From Candidatus Omnitrophota bacterium (GTDB taxonomy: Bacteria > Omnitrophota > Omnitrophia > Omnitrophales > Aquincolibacteriaceae), in the NCBI GenBank assembly GCA_023819025.1, contig JAMWDC010000001.1, forward strand, positions 1 to 25,295: a stretch of 25,295 nucleotides of DNA, given 5' to 3'. A model generated the notes under the pieces. That model was not told where the DNA came from. It made no database searches and saw only the letters and a list, made by a program, of their open reading frames with translations. Numbering within the stretch: position 1 is the first letter of the stretch; every line of letters starts with the position of its first letter. This document shows positions 16,176-24,436 of this stretch, one piece after another. The translations under genes were made by a program, and so were the position numbers.

Positions 16176-16661
16176 ATGAGTGGAAAAAGTATTATTGTGG
16201 CAGGGATACTCTTATTGGTGACTAATGCCATGACGGCTGCGTTCTTTTCAAGCAAACAAGCCCTTCAACCAGCTGGTTCGGTTGAATCAGCGACGCCGAA
16301 GGAACCGGTTTCACCCAATCTCCCGTATATTATTGCGCAACTCAATCTTAACATGTTGAGTTGGCAGGATGTGCGACGCGTCGATCAGGTGGCTGCGGTC
16401 CAGGAAATGATACGTTTGTTCAAAGAACGTGAAAATTCAGCCATTTTAAACTCGGCCGAATTCTATACAGACCGGATTAATGAGATGATCACCGCAAATC
16501 CGACGGTAAAAAATGTAACATTGCCCACCCTCGTGAAGATTGTTGCGGTTATGGAGTATGACTTCTACAACGGTCAAAACAAAGAGGATTTGGCACAACA
16601 GATTTTGGGACCGCAACTGTACGAGCAGAACAAGATTAGACTTGGAAGGACAACTACGTAA
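16176..16661 (+). CDS. Small exported or anchored protein, unknown function
   Basis: 161 aa. The N-terminal MSGKSIIVAGILLLVTNAMTAAFF is a signal peptide or membrane anchor, followed by a Pro/Ser-rich spacer (about 28-50) and a mostly helical domain (about 50-155) containing LNLNMLSWQDVRRVDQVAAV and a C-terminal helix. No known family is recognised. It has one N-X-S/T sequon (NVT, about residue 113). It is the last gene of the plus block and is followed by a terminator, with 123 nt separating it from the protease gene, so it may be part of the same transcript or have its own promoter. It could be a secretion substrate or accessory; nothing in the sequence decides this. Confidence 0.75.
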   Translation: MSGKSIIVAGILLLVTNAMTAAFFSSKQALQPAGSVESATPKEPVSPNLPYIIAQLNLNMLSWQDVRRVDQVAAVQEMIRLFKERENSAILNSAEFYTDRINEMITANPTVKNVTLPTLVKIVAVMEYDFYNGQNKEDLAQQILGPQLYEQNKIRLGRTTT

Positions 16662-16878
16662 GTTTGCCATCTGTAGAAAGGATTGAAGCCCCATATCGGA
16701 AAGACAAATGTTGTGGTTTGCTTTTTCTCTTTGTCATATACCTTTGAAGGGTGATGGATTTCATTTTGTGCTCTCAAGGCAAACCCTTTTTTAAATCCTT
16801 TGTCTCCGGAATCGTAATCCGTTTGAAAATAATTCTTGCCCGATGTGGGGTTCTCGGCTGCCGTATCAGGTACTGTCG

Positions 16879-16907
16879 CTAACGGAAGGGTCCTGCGTTA
16901 GTTTTTT
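16879..16907 (+). terminator. Probable rho-independent terminator closing the plus block
   Basis: CTAACG (16879-16884) pairs with CGTTAG (16896-16901) across an 11-nt loop and is followed at once by six T residues (16902-16907). It faces plus-strand transcription. It overlaps the last codons of the convergent methyltransferase gene, so that gene's stop is inside the hairpin. On the minus strand no T run follows, so it looks one-directional. The region 16662-16878 before it holds no gene that I can support. Confidence 0.65.
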
Positions 16908-17599
16908 ATCGCACGGAAGATCATATCGCCTGCCAATAGATTAGGCCACCACATCCTCGTCGCAGGGAGAATTCCAGCACATTGGGATTCCAAGATTTTA
17001 AACCCTTGGCCCTGCAAGAGCGTTTTCATCGTCGGATAAGTAAATCGGTGTAGAATTCCCCCCTCCCAGGCAGGAAATTTATTAAAAGTCGGCAGTTTGC
17101 CCAAAAGGGATTCCAAACGTCTTGGAAGATAGGCTACATTCATGGTATGGATAATCAGGACCCCCTGTGGGACAAGGATTCGGTGAAGTTCCTTCAGGAA
17201 AGCGAAAGGATCGAAGAGGTATTCGATCGTACTCAAACAAATGACAAGGTTGAATGAGTGGTCTTTAGAAGGAATGGGATCGTTTAAATTATGCTGAACA
17301 ACACTCAATTTGGGATTGGTTTTGAGGGATGCCGGGATTCCATCCAACCGGTAGGAGGAAATATCAAATCCCGTATAATGGCCGAACTGGTTAAGTTTTC
17401 GGACGGCGATTTGACAGGGGCCACAGCCGACGTCAGCGACCTCTGGATAGGTGTTGGTGCCGATCATCTGACAAGCGACGTCGATGCGCGTTTTAGCGAA
17501 GGGAAGTAAAAAGCGGTAAAAGGCGTGATCCATTGCCTTGGTCTCATCTCCATCAAGCAAGGCATAGCGGGCGTTATAAAAAGCTGCGGGATCCGTCAT
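16898..17599 (-). CDS. Class I SAM-dependent methyltransferase
   Basis: 233-aa Rossmann-fold methyltransferase (Methyltransf_11 type). Motif I is VADVGCGPC (54-62), the acidic end of strand 2 is in YTGFDISS, motif II/III follow as SFNLVICLSTIEYLFDP, then LKELHRILVPQGVLIIH. The substrate is not evident; in this operon an O- or N-methylation of a sugar or glycan end is plausible. The start ATG overlaps the aminotransferase stop by 4 nt (ATGA), so it is translationally coupled and closes the minus-strand operon. The GILHRFTYPTMKTLLQGQGF segment is typical of glycan-cluster methyltransferases. Confidence is high for the fold and low for the substrate. Confidence 0.85.
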   Translation of the reverse strand: MTDPAAFYNARYALLDGDETKAMDHAFYRFLLPFAKTRIDVACQMIGTNTYPEVADVGCGPCQIAVRKLNQFGHYTGFDISSYRLDGIPASLKTNPKLSVVQHNLNDPIPSKDHSFNLVICLSTIEYLFDPFAFLKELHRILVPQGVLIIHTMNVAYLPRRLESLLGKLPTFNKFPAWEGGILHRFTYPTMKTLLQGQGFKILESQCAGILPATRMWWPNLLAGDMIFRAIKN

Positions 17600-18735
17600 G
17601 ACAATGTTGACCGGATAGTTGCAATCGTTTGACAGACTCGGTCAATTTCGTCGTCCGTAATTGCCAATCCACTCGGCAGATAACAACCGTTCTGAGAAGC
17701 GTATTCCGTATTTGGGAAAATTTCGGTCAACGTCAAATATTTTTGCAATACCGGCTGCCTATGCGGTGGATAAAATAAATCCCGTGAGTCAATCTGGTAA
17801 TCGCGAAGACGGATTCTCAGCTCGTCTTTGCTGATCCCAAATTTTTCTTTTTCGATCAGAATCACATACATCCAGTAAACATTTTTAACTTCAGGTCGTG
17901 TCACCGGTGTTCGGATACCCGGGATTGTTGTTAACTGGGATCGATAACGTTCCGCCATGGATAATTTCCGGGAAATCGACTGCTGAACATTTTCGAGCTG
18001 TCCAAGTCCAATGGCTGCCTGAATGTTGGTGAGCCGGTAGTTGTAGCCAATATCCTCATGGATAAACCGCCGTTGATCGGAATGATAAAGGTCTCGGATT
18101 TTCCTGAGTTTTTTTGCCAGGGCATCGCTGTTAGTGAGGATCATCCCGCCTTCGCCTGTGGTTACAATTTTATTGGCATAAAAACTGAAGCAGGCGATAT
18201 CACTCATCGCACCGCACTTTCGACCTTTGTATTCTCCTCCGTGTGCCTCCGCCGCATCTTCAATGACGAAAAGACCGAACCGCTTGGCGATCTCCAGGAT
18301 GGTATCCATGTCGCAGGAATGGCCGAAAAGGTGTACGGCCATCAGGGCTTTGGTCTTTCTTGTGATTTTTGCCTCAATTTGACGGGGGTCGATATTGAAA
18401 GTCTCCTGGTCGCAATCGACGAAAACCGGTTTTGCACCGGTATACAGGACGGCAAAGATCGTCGCCATCATCGTAAAGGCGGGAACAATGACTTCATCTC
18501 CAGGTTGGATACCCAGGGCACAAAGAGCGGCGTGGAGAGCCGCCGTGCCGCTTGAAACACTGATTCCATGTTTCGTTCCAATATAGTCGGCAAATGTTCG
18601 TTCGAATTTTTCGATATAGGAACCGGCCGAAGAGATCCACCCCGTTTCCAAACAATCCATAGCGTACCTTTTCGCGGCTTCCGAAATCAAAGGTTCATTG
18701 ACGGGAATGAATTTATTCTTTAAATCGTTTCGCAT
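17596..18735 (-). CDS. DegT/DnrJ/EryC1 sugar aminotransferase, GDP-perosamine synthase-like
   Basis: 379-aa PLP enzyme that aminates a keto sugar nucleotide. The order is FIPVNEP...LETGWISSAGSYIEKFE at the N-terminus, VSSGTAALHAAL, VIEDAAEAHGG with D160 for the PLP ring nitrogen, and the Schiff-base lysine K189 in FSFYANKIVTTGEGG, then GYNYRLTNIQAAIGLGQLE. The N-terminal block and the GYNYR region closely follow GDP-4-keto-6-deoxymannose 4-aminotransferases (perosamine synthase), so perosamine or a similar 4-amino-4,6-dideoxy sugar is a fair inference; other DegT substrates are not excluded. No GDP-mannose dehydratase is in the window. It overlaps the cupin gene by 23 nt and the methyltransferase by 4 nt. 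No ribosome-binding site is seen, consistent with coupling. Confidence 0.9.
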   Translation of the reverse strand: MRNDLKNKFIPVNEPLISEAAKRYAMDCLETGWISSAGSYIEKFERTFADYIGTKHGISVSSGTAALHAALCALGIQPGDEVIVPAFTMMATIFAVLYTGAKPVFVDCDQETFNIDPRQIEAKITRKTKALMAVHLFGHSCDMDTILEIAKRFGLFVIEDAAEAHGGEYKGRKCGAMSDIACFSFYANKIVTTGEGGMILTNSDALAKKLRKIRDLYHSDQRRFIHEDIGYNYRLTNIQAAIGLGQLENVQQSISRKLSMAERYRSQLTTIPGIRTPVTRPEVKNVYWMYVILIEKEKFGISKDELRIRLRDYQIDSRDLFYPPHRQPVLQKYLTLTEIFPNTEYASQNGCYLPSGLAITDDEIDRVCQTIATIRSTLS

Positions 18736-19144
18736 ATTGGTCGCCCGGATAGGGCCCTTGCTTGACCTCGATCAGCCGGACCTCCTCAAGGACATCAAAG
18801 GAATGCCCTCCGGTGATCGAAAAGAAAAAATCGCCAGCATCGAGGATCGTTGCATAGATAACTTTCCAATCGGACGTATAAATTTTGACTTTCATCCTGC
18901 CCTTTTCCACATAAAGGAATTCCTGAGTTGTATTCACCTCATAATGCATGTCCCGATGCAGATGAGGCCGGAATGAATAGCCTTTTTTTCGTTCGATCAG
19001 CCCCAGCTGAAGGGGATAATCCGCAGGGGTCAAGAACTTGACGCCATCGCCCACGGCCAGTTTTTTACGAAAGATGTAAGCATAAAGTGTCCCTTCGTGC
19101 TCAATTCGTTCGATGGCAGTCATTTCAGGTTCATTCGTCATCAT
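18713..19144 (-). CDS. Cupin-fold protein of a sugar-modification operon
   Basis: 143 aa from the ATG at 19144. The double-stranded beta-helix pattern is visible: HLHRDMHYEVNTTQEFLYVEKGRMKVKI for the first cupin motif (in pieces, His cluster plus Glu) and ILDAGDFFFSITGGHSFDVLEEVRLIEVKQGPY for the second (Gly-Asp and a later His). The role may be a sugar-nucleotide isomerase, a metal-binding regulator or an enzyme accessory. The frame is open further upstream into the GT4 gene, but GGGAG at 19151-19155 and the TAATG stop-start overlap with GT4 decide the start. It is placed between a glycosyltransferase and a sugar aminotransferase. I do not recognise a specific subfamily. Confidence 0.75.
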   Translation of the reverse strand: MMTNEPEMTAIERIEHEGTLYAYIFRKKLAVGDGVKFLTPADYPLQLGLIERKKGYSFRPHLHRDMHYEVNTTQEFLYVEKGRMKVKIYTSDWKVIYATILDAGDFFFSITGGHSFDVLEEVRLIEVKQGPYPGDQYAKRFKE

Positions 19145-20391
19145 TACGCTCTCCCATCTGACTGTTTTGCCTTCTCGAGGATCTCGAGGATCCGATCGAC
19201 CACCCGGTCCCAATTATACCTTAAAAGAACTTGTTTGCGAGCCTCCTCTCCGAATTTTTTTCTTAGGGGGTCATTCGTCAACAGTTCGGTCAGATATTTT
19301 TCAAGGGATCTCGTATCGCCTGCTCGGTAGAGAAATCCCGTGAGTTCATGCACGATCTCGTCCGCGGTGAAATCGGTACGGACTCCAGGTGTCCCACACG
19401 CCATGCATTCTAACACAAAAAGACTCGCAGCGCTGGCCCCACGGCCAATCCCGGTGTAAAGGGATACATCCGCCAAGGAATAATAATACGGCAAGTCGTT
19501 ATGGGACACGTGACCCACGAATTCGATATGATCGTTCAAGTCATGGTCTTGAACATACCGCTTTAACCGTGCAAGTTCTCTGGCGTTTTCAAATGACCAG
19601 GTAATGAGCAGTTTTAAGTTTGGGATTTTATTTTTGATGACCTCGATGATTTGAACGGCATCCCAGGTTTTTTTGAGCGGTGTAAAGTCCGTGCTGTGGA
19701 TGATAATCTTTTTCCCTTCGTACTTTCTGATCAAGGCCGGGTTTGGTTTCGGCGCAAAGAAATCGGTATCAACGCCCAGATAGCTGGGAATGGCGTCCCG
19801 GCAATAAATCTCGCGCGCCCAATCGGCGGTCCCACGGTTGATGGTCATGACGACCGTTGCTTTCTGAACGCCCTCAATATCCAGATTTTTATAGCATTGC
19901 GCCAGCACGCTCAGCAGAATTCTATCGAACATGGGGAAGCCGTGGATCATATCCCGGTCATGAAAGAAGGCAAAGGGTTCCATAACGTAAGACATGTAGG
20001 GATAAGCCGTTGCGCGATAAACGACGTAATTCATTGGAAACATGGACGTAATGAAAAAAGAGTAGCGACTTTTTAATTCCTGAAGTCTGCGAATATCTTT
20101 TTCAAGGTAAAATGGAAAAAAAAGCCAGTACCAGTGACTGGTGGACGAACGGTTGTTGATTTCAATCACCGACATACCTTCGCGGCGGTATCGTTCGTTC
20201 ATCTCCGGAGAACACCTTTCGACGATCATATCCACGGGTATCTTTTGATGCATTCTCCGGGACACCTCATAAACGAACTTTGTCCCACCCGCCCAGAGGA
20301 GAAAATGGGAATGCAGCCAAGCGATCCTCTTAATTTTCGCGTTTTTGACGGTTTCTTCTTTCACGTGTGTATCCAACTTCGTAATTTGCAA
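19144..20391 (-). CDS. GT4-family glycosyltransferase
   Basis: 415-aa GT-B enzyme. The N-terminal acceptor domain begins IAWLHSHFLLWAGGTKFVYEVSR with the Gly-Gly of the GT4 nucleotide loop. The C-terminal donor domain has HSTDFTPLKKTWDAVQII, FVGHVSHNDLPYYYSLADVSLY and the E-rich donor motif ASLFVLECMACGTPGVRTD. It probably transfers a sugar from a nucleotide donor to a lipid-linked glycan on the cytoplasmic face. The start is TTG (20391) with a weak TAAGAA upstream; a GTG at 20364 would give a shorter N-terminus and cannot be excluded. It lies 35 nt after the GT-C gene and overlaps the cupin by 1 nt (TAATG). The sugar is unknown. Confidence 0.9.
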   Translation of the reverse strand: MQITKLDTHVKEETVKNAKIKRIAWLHSHFLLWAGGTKFVYEVSRRMHQKIPVDMIVERCSPEMNERYRREGMSVIEINNRSSTSHWYWLFFPFYLEKDIRRLQELKSRYSFFITSMFPMNYVVYRATAYPYMSYVMEPFAFFHDRDMIHGFPMFDRILLSVLAQCYKNLDIEGVQKATVVMTINRGTADWAREIYCRDAIPSYLGVDTDFFAPKPNPALIRKYEGKKIIIHSTDFTPLKKTWDAVQIIEVIKNKIPNLKLLITWSFENARELARLKRYVQDHDLNDHIEFVGHVSHNDLPYYYSLADVSLYTGIGRGASAASLFVLECMACGTPGVRTDFTADEIVHELTGFLYRAGDTRSLEKYLTELLTNDPLRKKFGEEARKQVLLRYNWDRVVDRILEILEKAKQSDGRA

Positions 20392-20426
20392 TTCTTAGAA
20401 ATCGGTTTGAAAGGGAGTTCGAAACG

Positions 20427-22058
20427 TTATTTCTCACGCTTCAATTCCCAGATCTCGGTTCCCTCCGGCAAAGGACCGCCTTCGCGGTCGACATCGTTGT
20501 AAATCATATTCATGCGGTACCGGTATTTTGACTGATTCAGCTGGTGCATAATGTATTGGTGAAATTGGTCGATATGGGCGCGGTCGATTCCGCGCCGGCT
20601 CCAGAAAATGTAGTCGATCTTGTCCATGACTTCCTCGGAAATTTTATCGACAGAAACTATATTGTATCCTCCCCTCTGATAATTTTGAGCATATTCGGAC
20701 AGGGAGTAAATGGTGAGGTCTTTTCTTTGGAAAAAATCTTGGATAAACAAAATGGATGCCCCCGTGAGTTCCGGTTCGAGCTCAAAAACCAGGACATTGG
20801 CGTTGGCCTTGGCCTTCTGGCAAAACCACTGCATGGCATAAACGGGTCCTTTTGTTTTTCGAACAGGCTGGGTATAAAGACGTTTCAGGATATCCGGCAT
20901 TTGGGCAGAGGATGTATAGGCCAAGAAACAGGACAGGCACAAGGGGATGAGGGAAGTCAGTTTAAAAGGCAGGATCAGGCTCATGAGTTCCAGGGCCATA
21001 AAACCTGCAAAGAGAAAGTCCGAAACCAGTAAATAACGCCGGACATGTTCAGTCCACGGAAGATAAACGCCCCAAAAGGCGAGCCCCAACGCTAAAAATG
21101 CAAATTGCCACTGCTCGATCGGCCGCTTTCCAAGATGACCTCGATGTCTGTAAAGCCGGAGCAAATACGCCACCAAGAGCACCAAAAGGAGGTAATGCCA
21201 TTGCAATTCGAAGAAAAACATTTTTAAATTTTGCAAAATCAGACTGAAGGAAAATTGGTAGTGACTTGCATAGCCGGTTCGTGAAGGTGCACAAGCGAAA
21301 AACAACACGGTGAACAGCAGATTCAGGAAACTGAACAGCAGCCATTCCCGCCTTCCTTTTTTGAAACCGAGGCTAAGGCATAGCATGACCATGGAGAAAG
21401 GGAGCATGACCAAAGATGTTTCTTTCGAAAAATACAGAAGAAACAATACGACGGCGAGTAGGAGGTAGAGGCCAAGGGGTATTGTTTTAGATTGCTTTTT
21501 TGAAAAGATAAAATGGCCAAGGAGAAATAGAAATCCCAGCCAGAGAACCTGCCAAATTTCCTGAGTGGCGAGCCGTGAATAGTTTTCGATGGCATTGGCA
21601 CTGAAGATCCAAAGCAAACATCCGACAAATGCGACAAAAACGTTGCGGCTGATGAACTGAATGGTTAGGAAAAAGACGGTGATGGCGCATGCCAGATTGA
21701 CATAGTGAATGTAGACCCAGCCTGTGGGATTCAGCCCTGCGGGTAAATAGTAAAAAATAAAGCGCAGAATCCAGTATAATGGGCGGTATCGGCCGTCTCC
21801 GACCTCTCCGTGCAATCCACCTGTTTTGAGCCATCCGATGAAGTCAACTTGCATGGATCTGAAATATTTCAAATCGTGAGGGTCGTCAATCATCCCAAAA
21901 CTGGGATTGAGCAGTCTCGGCCATAGCCAGACGACGGGTAAGGCTAGTACCAAGAGCCATAAAAGCGCAGACCCGGGAATGAGCATTTTCTTATTTGACG
22001 TCGTTGGTACGGGTTCTGGCATTTTCTCGTGTCTTATGAACAGGTTCTTAAGATTCAT
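20427..22058 (-). CDS. Polytopic GT-C-like membrane glycosyltransferase
   Basis: 543 aa. After a short cytoplasmic N-terminus there are about ten to eleven hydrophobic helices (about 30-410), then a soluble C-terminal domain (about 420-540). The first external loop carries FGMIDDPHD (D58, D59), the acidic site expected of polyprenyl-phosphate-sugar-dependent GT-C transferases (PMT/ArnT-like). The loop continues with DGRYRPLYWILRF, commonly seen in bacterial members of this group. It may add a sugar to a glycan or lipid on the periplasmic face using the GT2 product. The exact family is not clear to me. It is separated by 46 nt from the next GT-C gene upstream and has only a weak ribosome-binding site. 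Confidence 0.72.
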   Translation of the reverse strand: MNLKNLFIRHEKMPEPVPTTSNKKMLIPGSALLWLLVLALPVVWLWPRLLNPSFGMIDDPHDLKYFRSMQVDFIGWLKTGGLHGEVGDGRYRPLYWILRFIFYYLPAGLNPTGWVYIHYVNLACAITVFFLTIQFISRNVFVAFVGCLLWIFSANAIENYSRLATQEIWQVLWLGFLFLLGHFIFSKKQSKTIPLGLYLLLAVVLFLLYFSKETSLVMLPFSMVMLCLSLGFKKGRREWLLFSFLNLLFTVLFFACAPSRTGYASHYQFSFSLILQNLKMFFFELQWHYLLLVLLVAYLLRLYRHRGHLGKRPIEQWQFAFLALGLAFWGVYLPWTEHVRRYLLVSDFLFAGFMALELMSLILPFKLTSLIPLCLSCFLAYTSSAQMPDILKRLYTQPVRKTKGPVYAMQWFCQKAKANANVLVFELEPELTGASILFIQDFFQRKDLTIYSLSEYAQNYQRGGYNIVSVDKISEEVMDKIDYIFWSRRGIDRAHIDQFHQYIMHQLNQSKYRYRMNMIYNDVDREGGPLPEGTEIWELKREK

Positions 22059-22104
22059 CTTATTTTTCTATCCGAGATGTTCTGTATAGCCTCCATAACC
22101 CGGT

Positions 22105-23526
22105 TTATTTCGTACCTAAAAGTCCTTCCGTGGGGGCATCTTTAGAAATTTTAGCCTTCGAAATATCGAATACCTTGTCCCACAGAAAAGACATCCCTAA
22201 AAATAGGATGAATGCATATGCTGCAAACTGTTGAAACATAAGCCTGGAAAAGGCGGTTTCCAGATGCCAGAGGAGCGGCAATTTTGTCGCCAGGAAGGCC
22301 AGGGCTACAAAACCGGAATATCCGAATATGGCCAGCCACAGAAACAGAAAAGCAATTCGTGATCGAGGAATGAATAAGGACGAAAGGATCGATAAAATCG
22401 CAGAGAGGGATAGGATGAGCGAATGTTCGCGACCATAGTTTGCAAAAAAGGGAGCAATATACTGCCAACGGTCCAAATTCCGGTAACAGGTCAAGATGTC
22501 TCTAAATGCATAAGCGTTACCAGGGATGTGCCCCGCGTTCATGTGATTGACAGTAAGCAGGATGGGCCAGAGAATAAGCAACGTCAAGGAGATTGTTAAG
22601 GAAGGTCCGATCTTGCGAATCCCGACGGCGAGGAACCAGTGCGTTTTTGAGACAAGGAGAGTGATGAGAAATGTCGCTGTCAGGGTAAGGTTCATGACCG
22701 ATCCTTCCATTTTAATGAGGCAGGATGATCCGGCAAAAAAGAATCCGAGGAAGAGGTCCGGTTCACCGGATGTTGGAGCGGACTCCGGATTTGAAAGGAG
22801 ATATTTCGTCAAATGGAGGAGGGCCATCCCACCCGTGACAGCAAGGAATCCGTCCTGGTACCCGTTGGTAAAAAGCCACTTATCGAAAAACACCAACCCC
22901 ATGAATAAGCCGACCCAACGGAGTATCTGATGCTTTTGAACGGGACCGATCTGATTCAGAGCCAGGATCCACATAAAATAAAAAGTTGGGAAGATAAGCC
23001 GCCCGAAATTTTCTAACGGCGCGCCCGTAAATTTCATCAGGAACATCTCGTAAACGGCACCGAGATGGGGATAATTGGCCATCTCGAATCGCGGGTACGG
23101 TAAAGCGTAAAAGGGAAGCCAATAAAACAAACCTTTGGCTTTGTTAAACCAAATGACCAGGGCGTCCCACGACATCGGATGGATCGGGTGGCTCAAGATA
23201 AATAGGTAAAGACAGGTAAGCAAAAATACGATCACGATCGAAGCAGGATGCGGGAATGAAAACGGAGGTTTTGTTGTTAAATCCTTCACCTGTTCCTTGG
23301 TCATTCCAATGATGCCCCAAAGGATAAGCATTCCTAAAAGTCCAAAGACGAAAATTTGGGGAAGGTGAAGGGCGTGAGTGACCAAGAGATAAAGTGAAGT
23401 AGCCAGGACGCCAAACCACCAGCGTGTAGCGCAGGGGACTCGGTTTTTTAACGCCAAGGTTCCCAGGATCCAAGGGAGTGCGAATAAAGGAATCAAAACC
23501 AGTAGCATTTGAACCCACTCAGACAT
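22105..23526 (-). CDS. Polytopic membrane protein, probable GT-C glycosyltransferase
   Basis: 473 aa with roughly ten to eleven membrane helices. The first large loop has SWDALVIWFNKAKGLFYWLP (D121), an arrangement common in membrane glycosyltransferases of O-antigen-like loci, followed by YPHLGAVYEMFLMKF. Unlike the preceding protein it lacks a sizeable soluble C-terminus. A GGGGAG site (23535-23540) lies 8 nt before the ATG, and the start overlaps the end of the neighbouring anchored protein by 8 nt. A transporter is possible, but the context of two GT2 genes and another GT-C protein favours a glycosyltransferase. Confidence 0.7.
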   Translation of the reverse strand: MSEWVQMLLVLIPLFALPWILGTLALKNRVPCATRWWFGVLATSLYLLVTHALHLPQIFVFGLLGMLILWGIIGMTKEQVKDLTTKPPFSFPHPASIVIVFLLTCLYLFILSHPIHPMSWDALVIWFNKAKGLFYWLPFYALPYPRFEMANYPHLGAVYEMFLMKFTGAPLENFGRLIFPTFYFMWILALNQIGPVQKHQILRWVGLFMGLVFFDKWLFTNGYQDGFLAVTGGMALLHLTKYLLSNPESAPTSGEPDLFLGFFFAGSSCLIKMEGSVMNLTLTATFLITLLVSKTHWFLAVGIRKIGPSLTISLTLLILWPILLTVNHMNAGHIPGNAYAFRDILTCYRNLDRWQYIAPFFANYGREHSLILSLSAILSILSSLFIPRSRIAFLFLWLAIFGYSGFVALAFLATKLPLLWHLETAFSRLMFQQFAAYAFILFLGMSFLWDKVFDISKAKISKDAPTEGLLGTK

Positions 23527-24433
23527 TTTTTATTCTCCCCAGGTATTTTTGCCAATCTTGCAGATCATTTCTTTCAATAGCGGTGAGAAAATCATTTTTC
23601 AGCGCGGTGAAACATTGTCCTTCCCGGTGGATGATCGTATAGCCGTTTAAGTTGACCTTGATTCCAATAACATCCACCTGAGAAATGCCTGGCGAAGTTC
23701 GGCCCTGGACCGGTCGGATGTCAATACCAATTACGAAGGGTAAAGATCCCCTGGAAAATGAAAACTGATGAAGGGCCTCGCTCAGTTTTAAAAAAGTCGA
23801 CTGTTGAAGCGATATCCTGTTCCAGGACCAACGTCCCAAGGCGGTTTGGTTGGAAGGCGAATAGAAAAGGGTCAGGCTTATATTCTGAGGATCCGGAGGA
23901 GGTGGTGAATCGAAGTGTAACTGAAACCCGGTAAGGGTATCAAAATCCAGCACGGTCACAAAGGCCCACATGGAACGGTTGGAGTTCGAATCGACCGCTT
24001 GATAAACGGATCGAGCCGGGGCGACATAATTTTCGATCAAATCTTCGGGCGGGAGGTCAATGCCGATAAGAATTCTGTCGTCGATCTTATATCGGTAGCC
24101 GGGAAAATAGAGATAGGCATTCTGGGTGTAGTTTCGATAACGCGTGACTGGGAAAATGGAAGGTTCTGGAATGCCGTCAACGATTTTTCGAAGATAGCCA
24201 TACCCGATACCTGTCAGATCTCCGTAAGTTTGAAGTTTCCTTTGTTCCAATGAGGTCGTGCGGAGAATTTCAAAATTTCGGATGAAATCATCGGTAATGG
24301 CCTTCAGATGGTCAAAACCGAGGGGACATAGGAGAAGGATTGCAATCGTCAGGCTGGAAATGATGAATCCCTGGATCAAGTCAGGCATAAGGTTTTTATG
24401 GATAACGGTGGCTAAAAAGTTCAGACGGGGCAT
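23519..24433 (-). CDS. Membrane-anchored extracytoplasmic protein of unknown function
   Basis: 304 aa with one N-terminal membrane helix (FIISSLTIAILLLCPLGF, about 23-40) and a large extracytoplasmic beta-rich domain with Pro-rich loops (DSPPPPDPQNISLTLFYSPS). No family is recognised. The PLPDP-style loop, repeated beta strands and location between a GT2 and GT-C genes suggest a periplasmic partner in glycan assembly, but this is inference. It carries four N-X-S/T sequons (NYT, NRS, NIS, NQT). It starts 3 nt after the GT2 stop and overlaps the next gene by 8 nt. No ribosome-binding site is evident; an ATG at codon 16 is an alternative start. Confidence 0.75.
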   Translation of the reverse strand: MPRLNFLATVIHKNLMPDLIQGFIISSLTIAILLLCPLGFDHLKAITDDFIRNFEILRTTSLEQRKLQTYGDLTGIGYGYLRKIVDGIPEPSIFPVTRYRNYTQNAYLYFPGYRYKIDDRILIGIDLPPEDLIENYVAPARSVYQAVDSNSNRSMWAFVTVLDFDTLTGFQLHFDSPPPPDPQNISLTLFYSPSNQTALGRWSWNRISLQQSTFLKLSEALHQFSFSRGSLPFVIGIDIRPVQGRTSPGISQVDVIGIKVNLNGYTIIHREGQCFTALKNDFLTAIERNDLQDWQKYLGRIKNV

Positions 24434-24436
24434 GGA

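Noticed and set aside
16662..16830. GGCAAACC followed by a T run at about 16778-16792, suggestive of a c-di-GMP (GEMM-I) riboswitch or a second terminator
   Set aside because: The conserved second half of GEMM (GCAAAGCC region) is absent and the site follows a gene rather than preceding one. GGTTTGC (16715-16721) could pair with GCAAACC (16779-16785), but the loop would be 57 nt.
18058..18555. 165-codon open frame on the plus strand opposite the sugar aminotransferase
   Set aside because: It is an antisense shadow: the minus-strand frame has complete PLP-enzyme motifs (D160, K189) and the plus-strand translation has no recognisable domain or ribosome-binding site.
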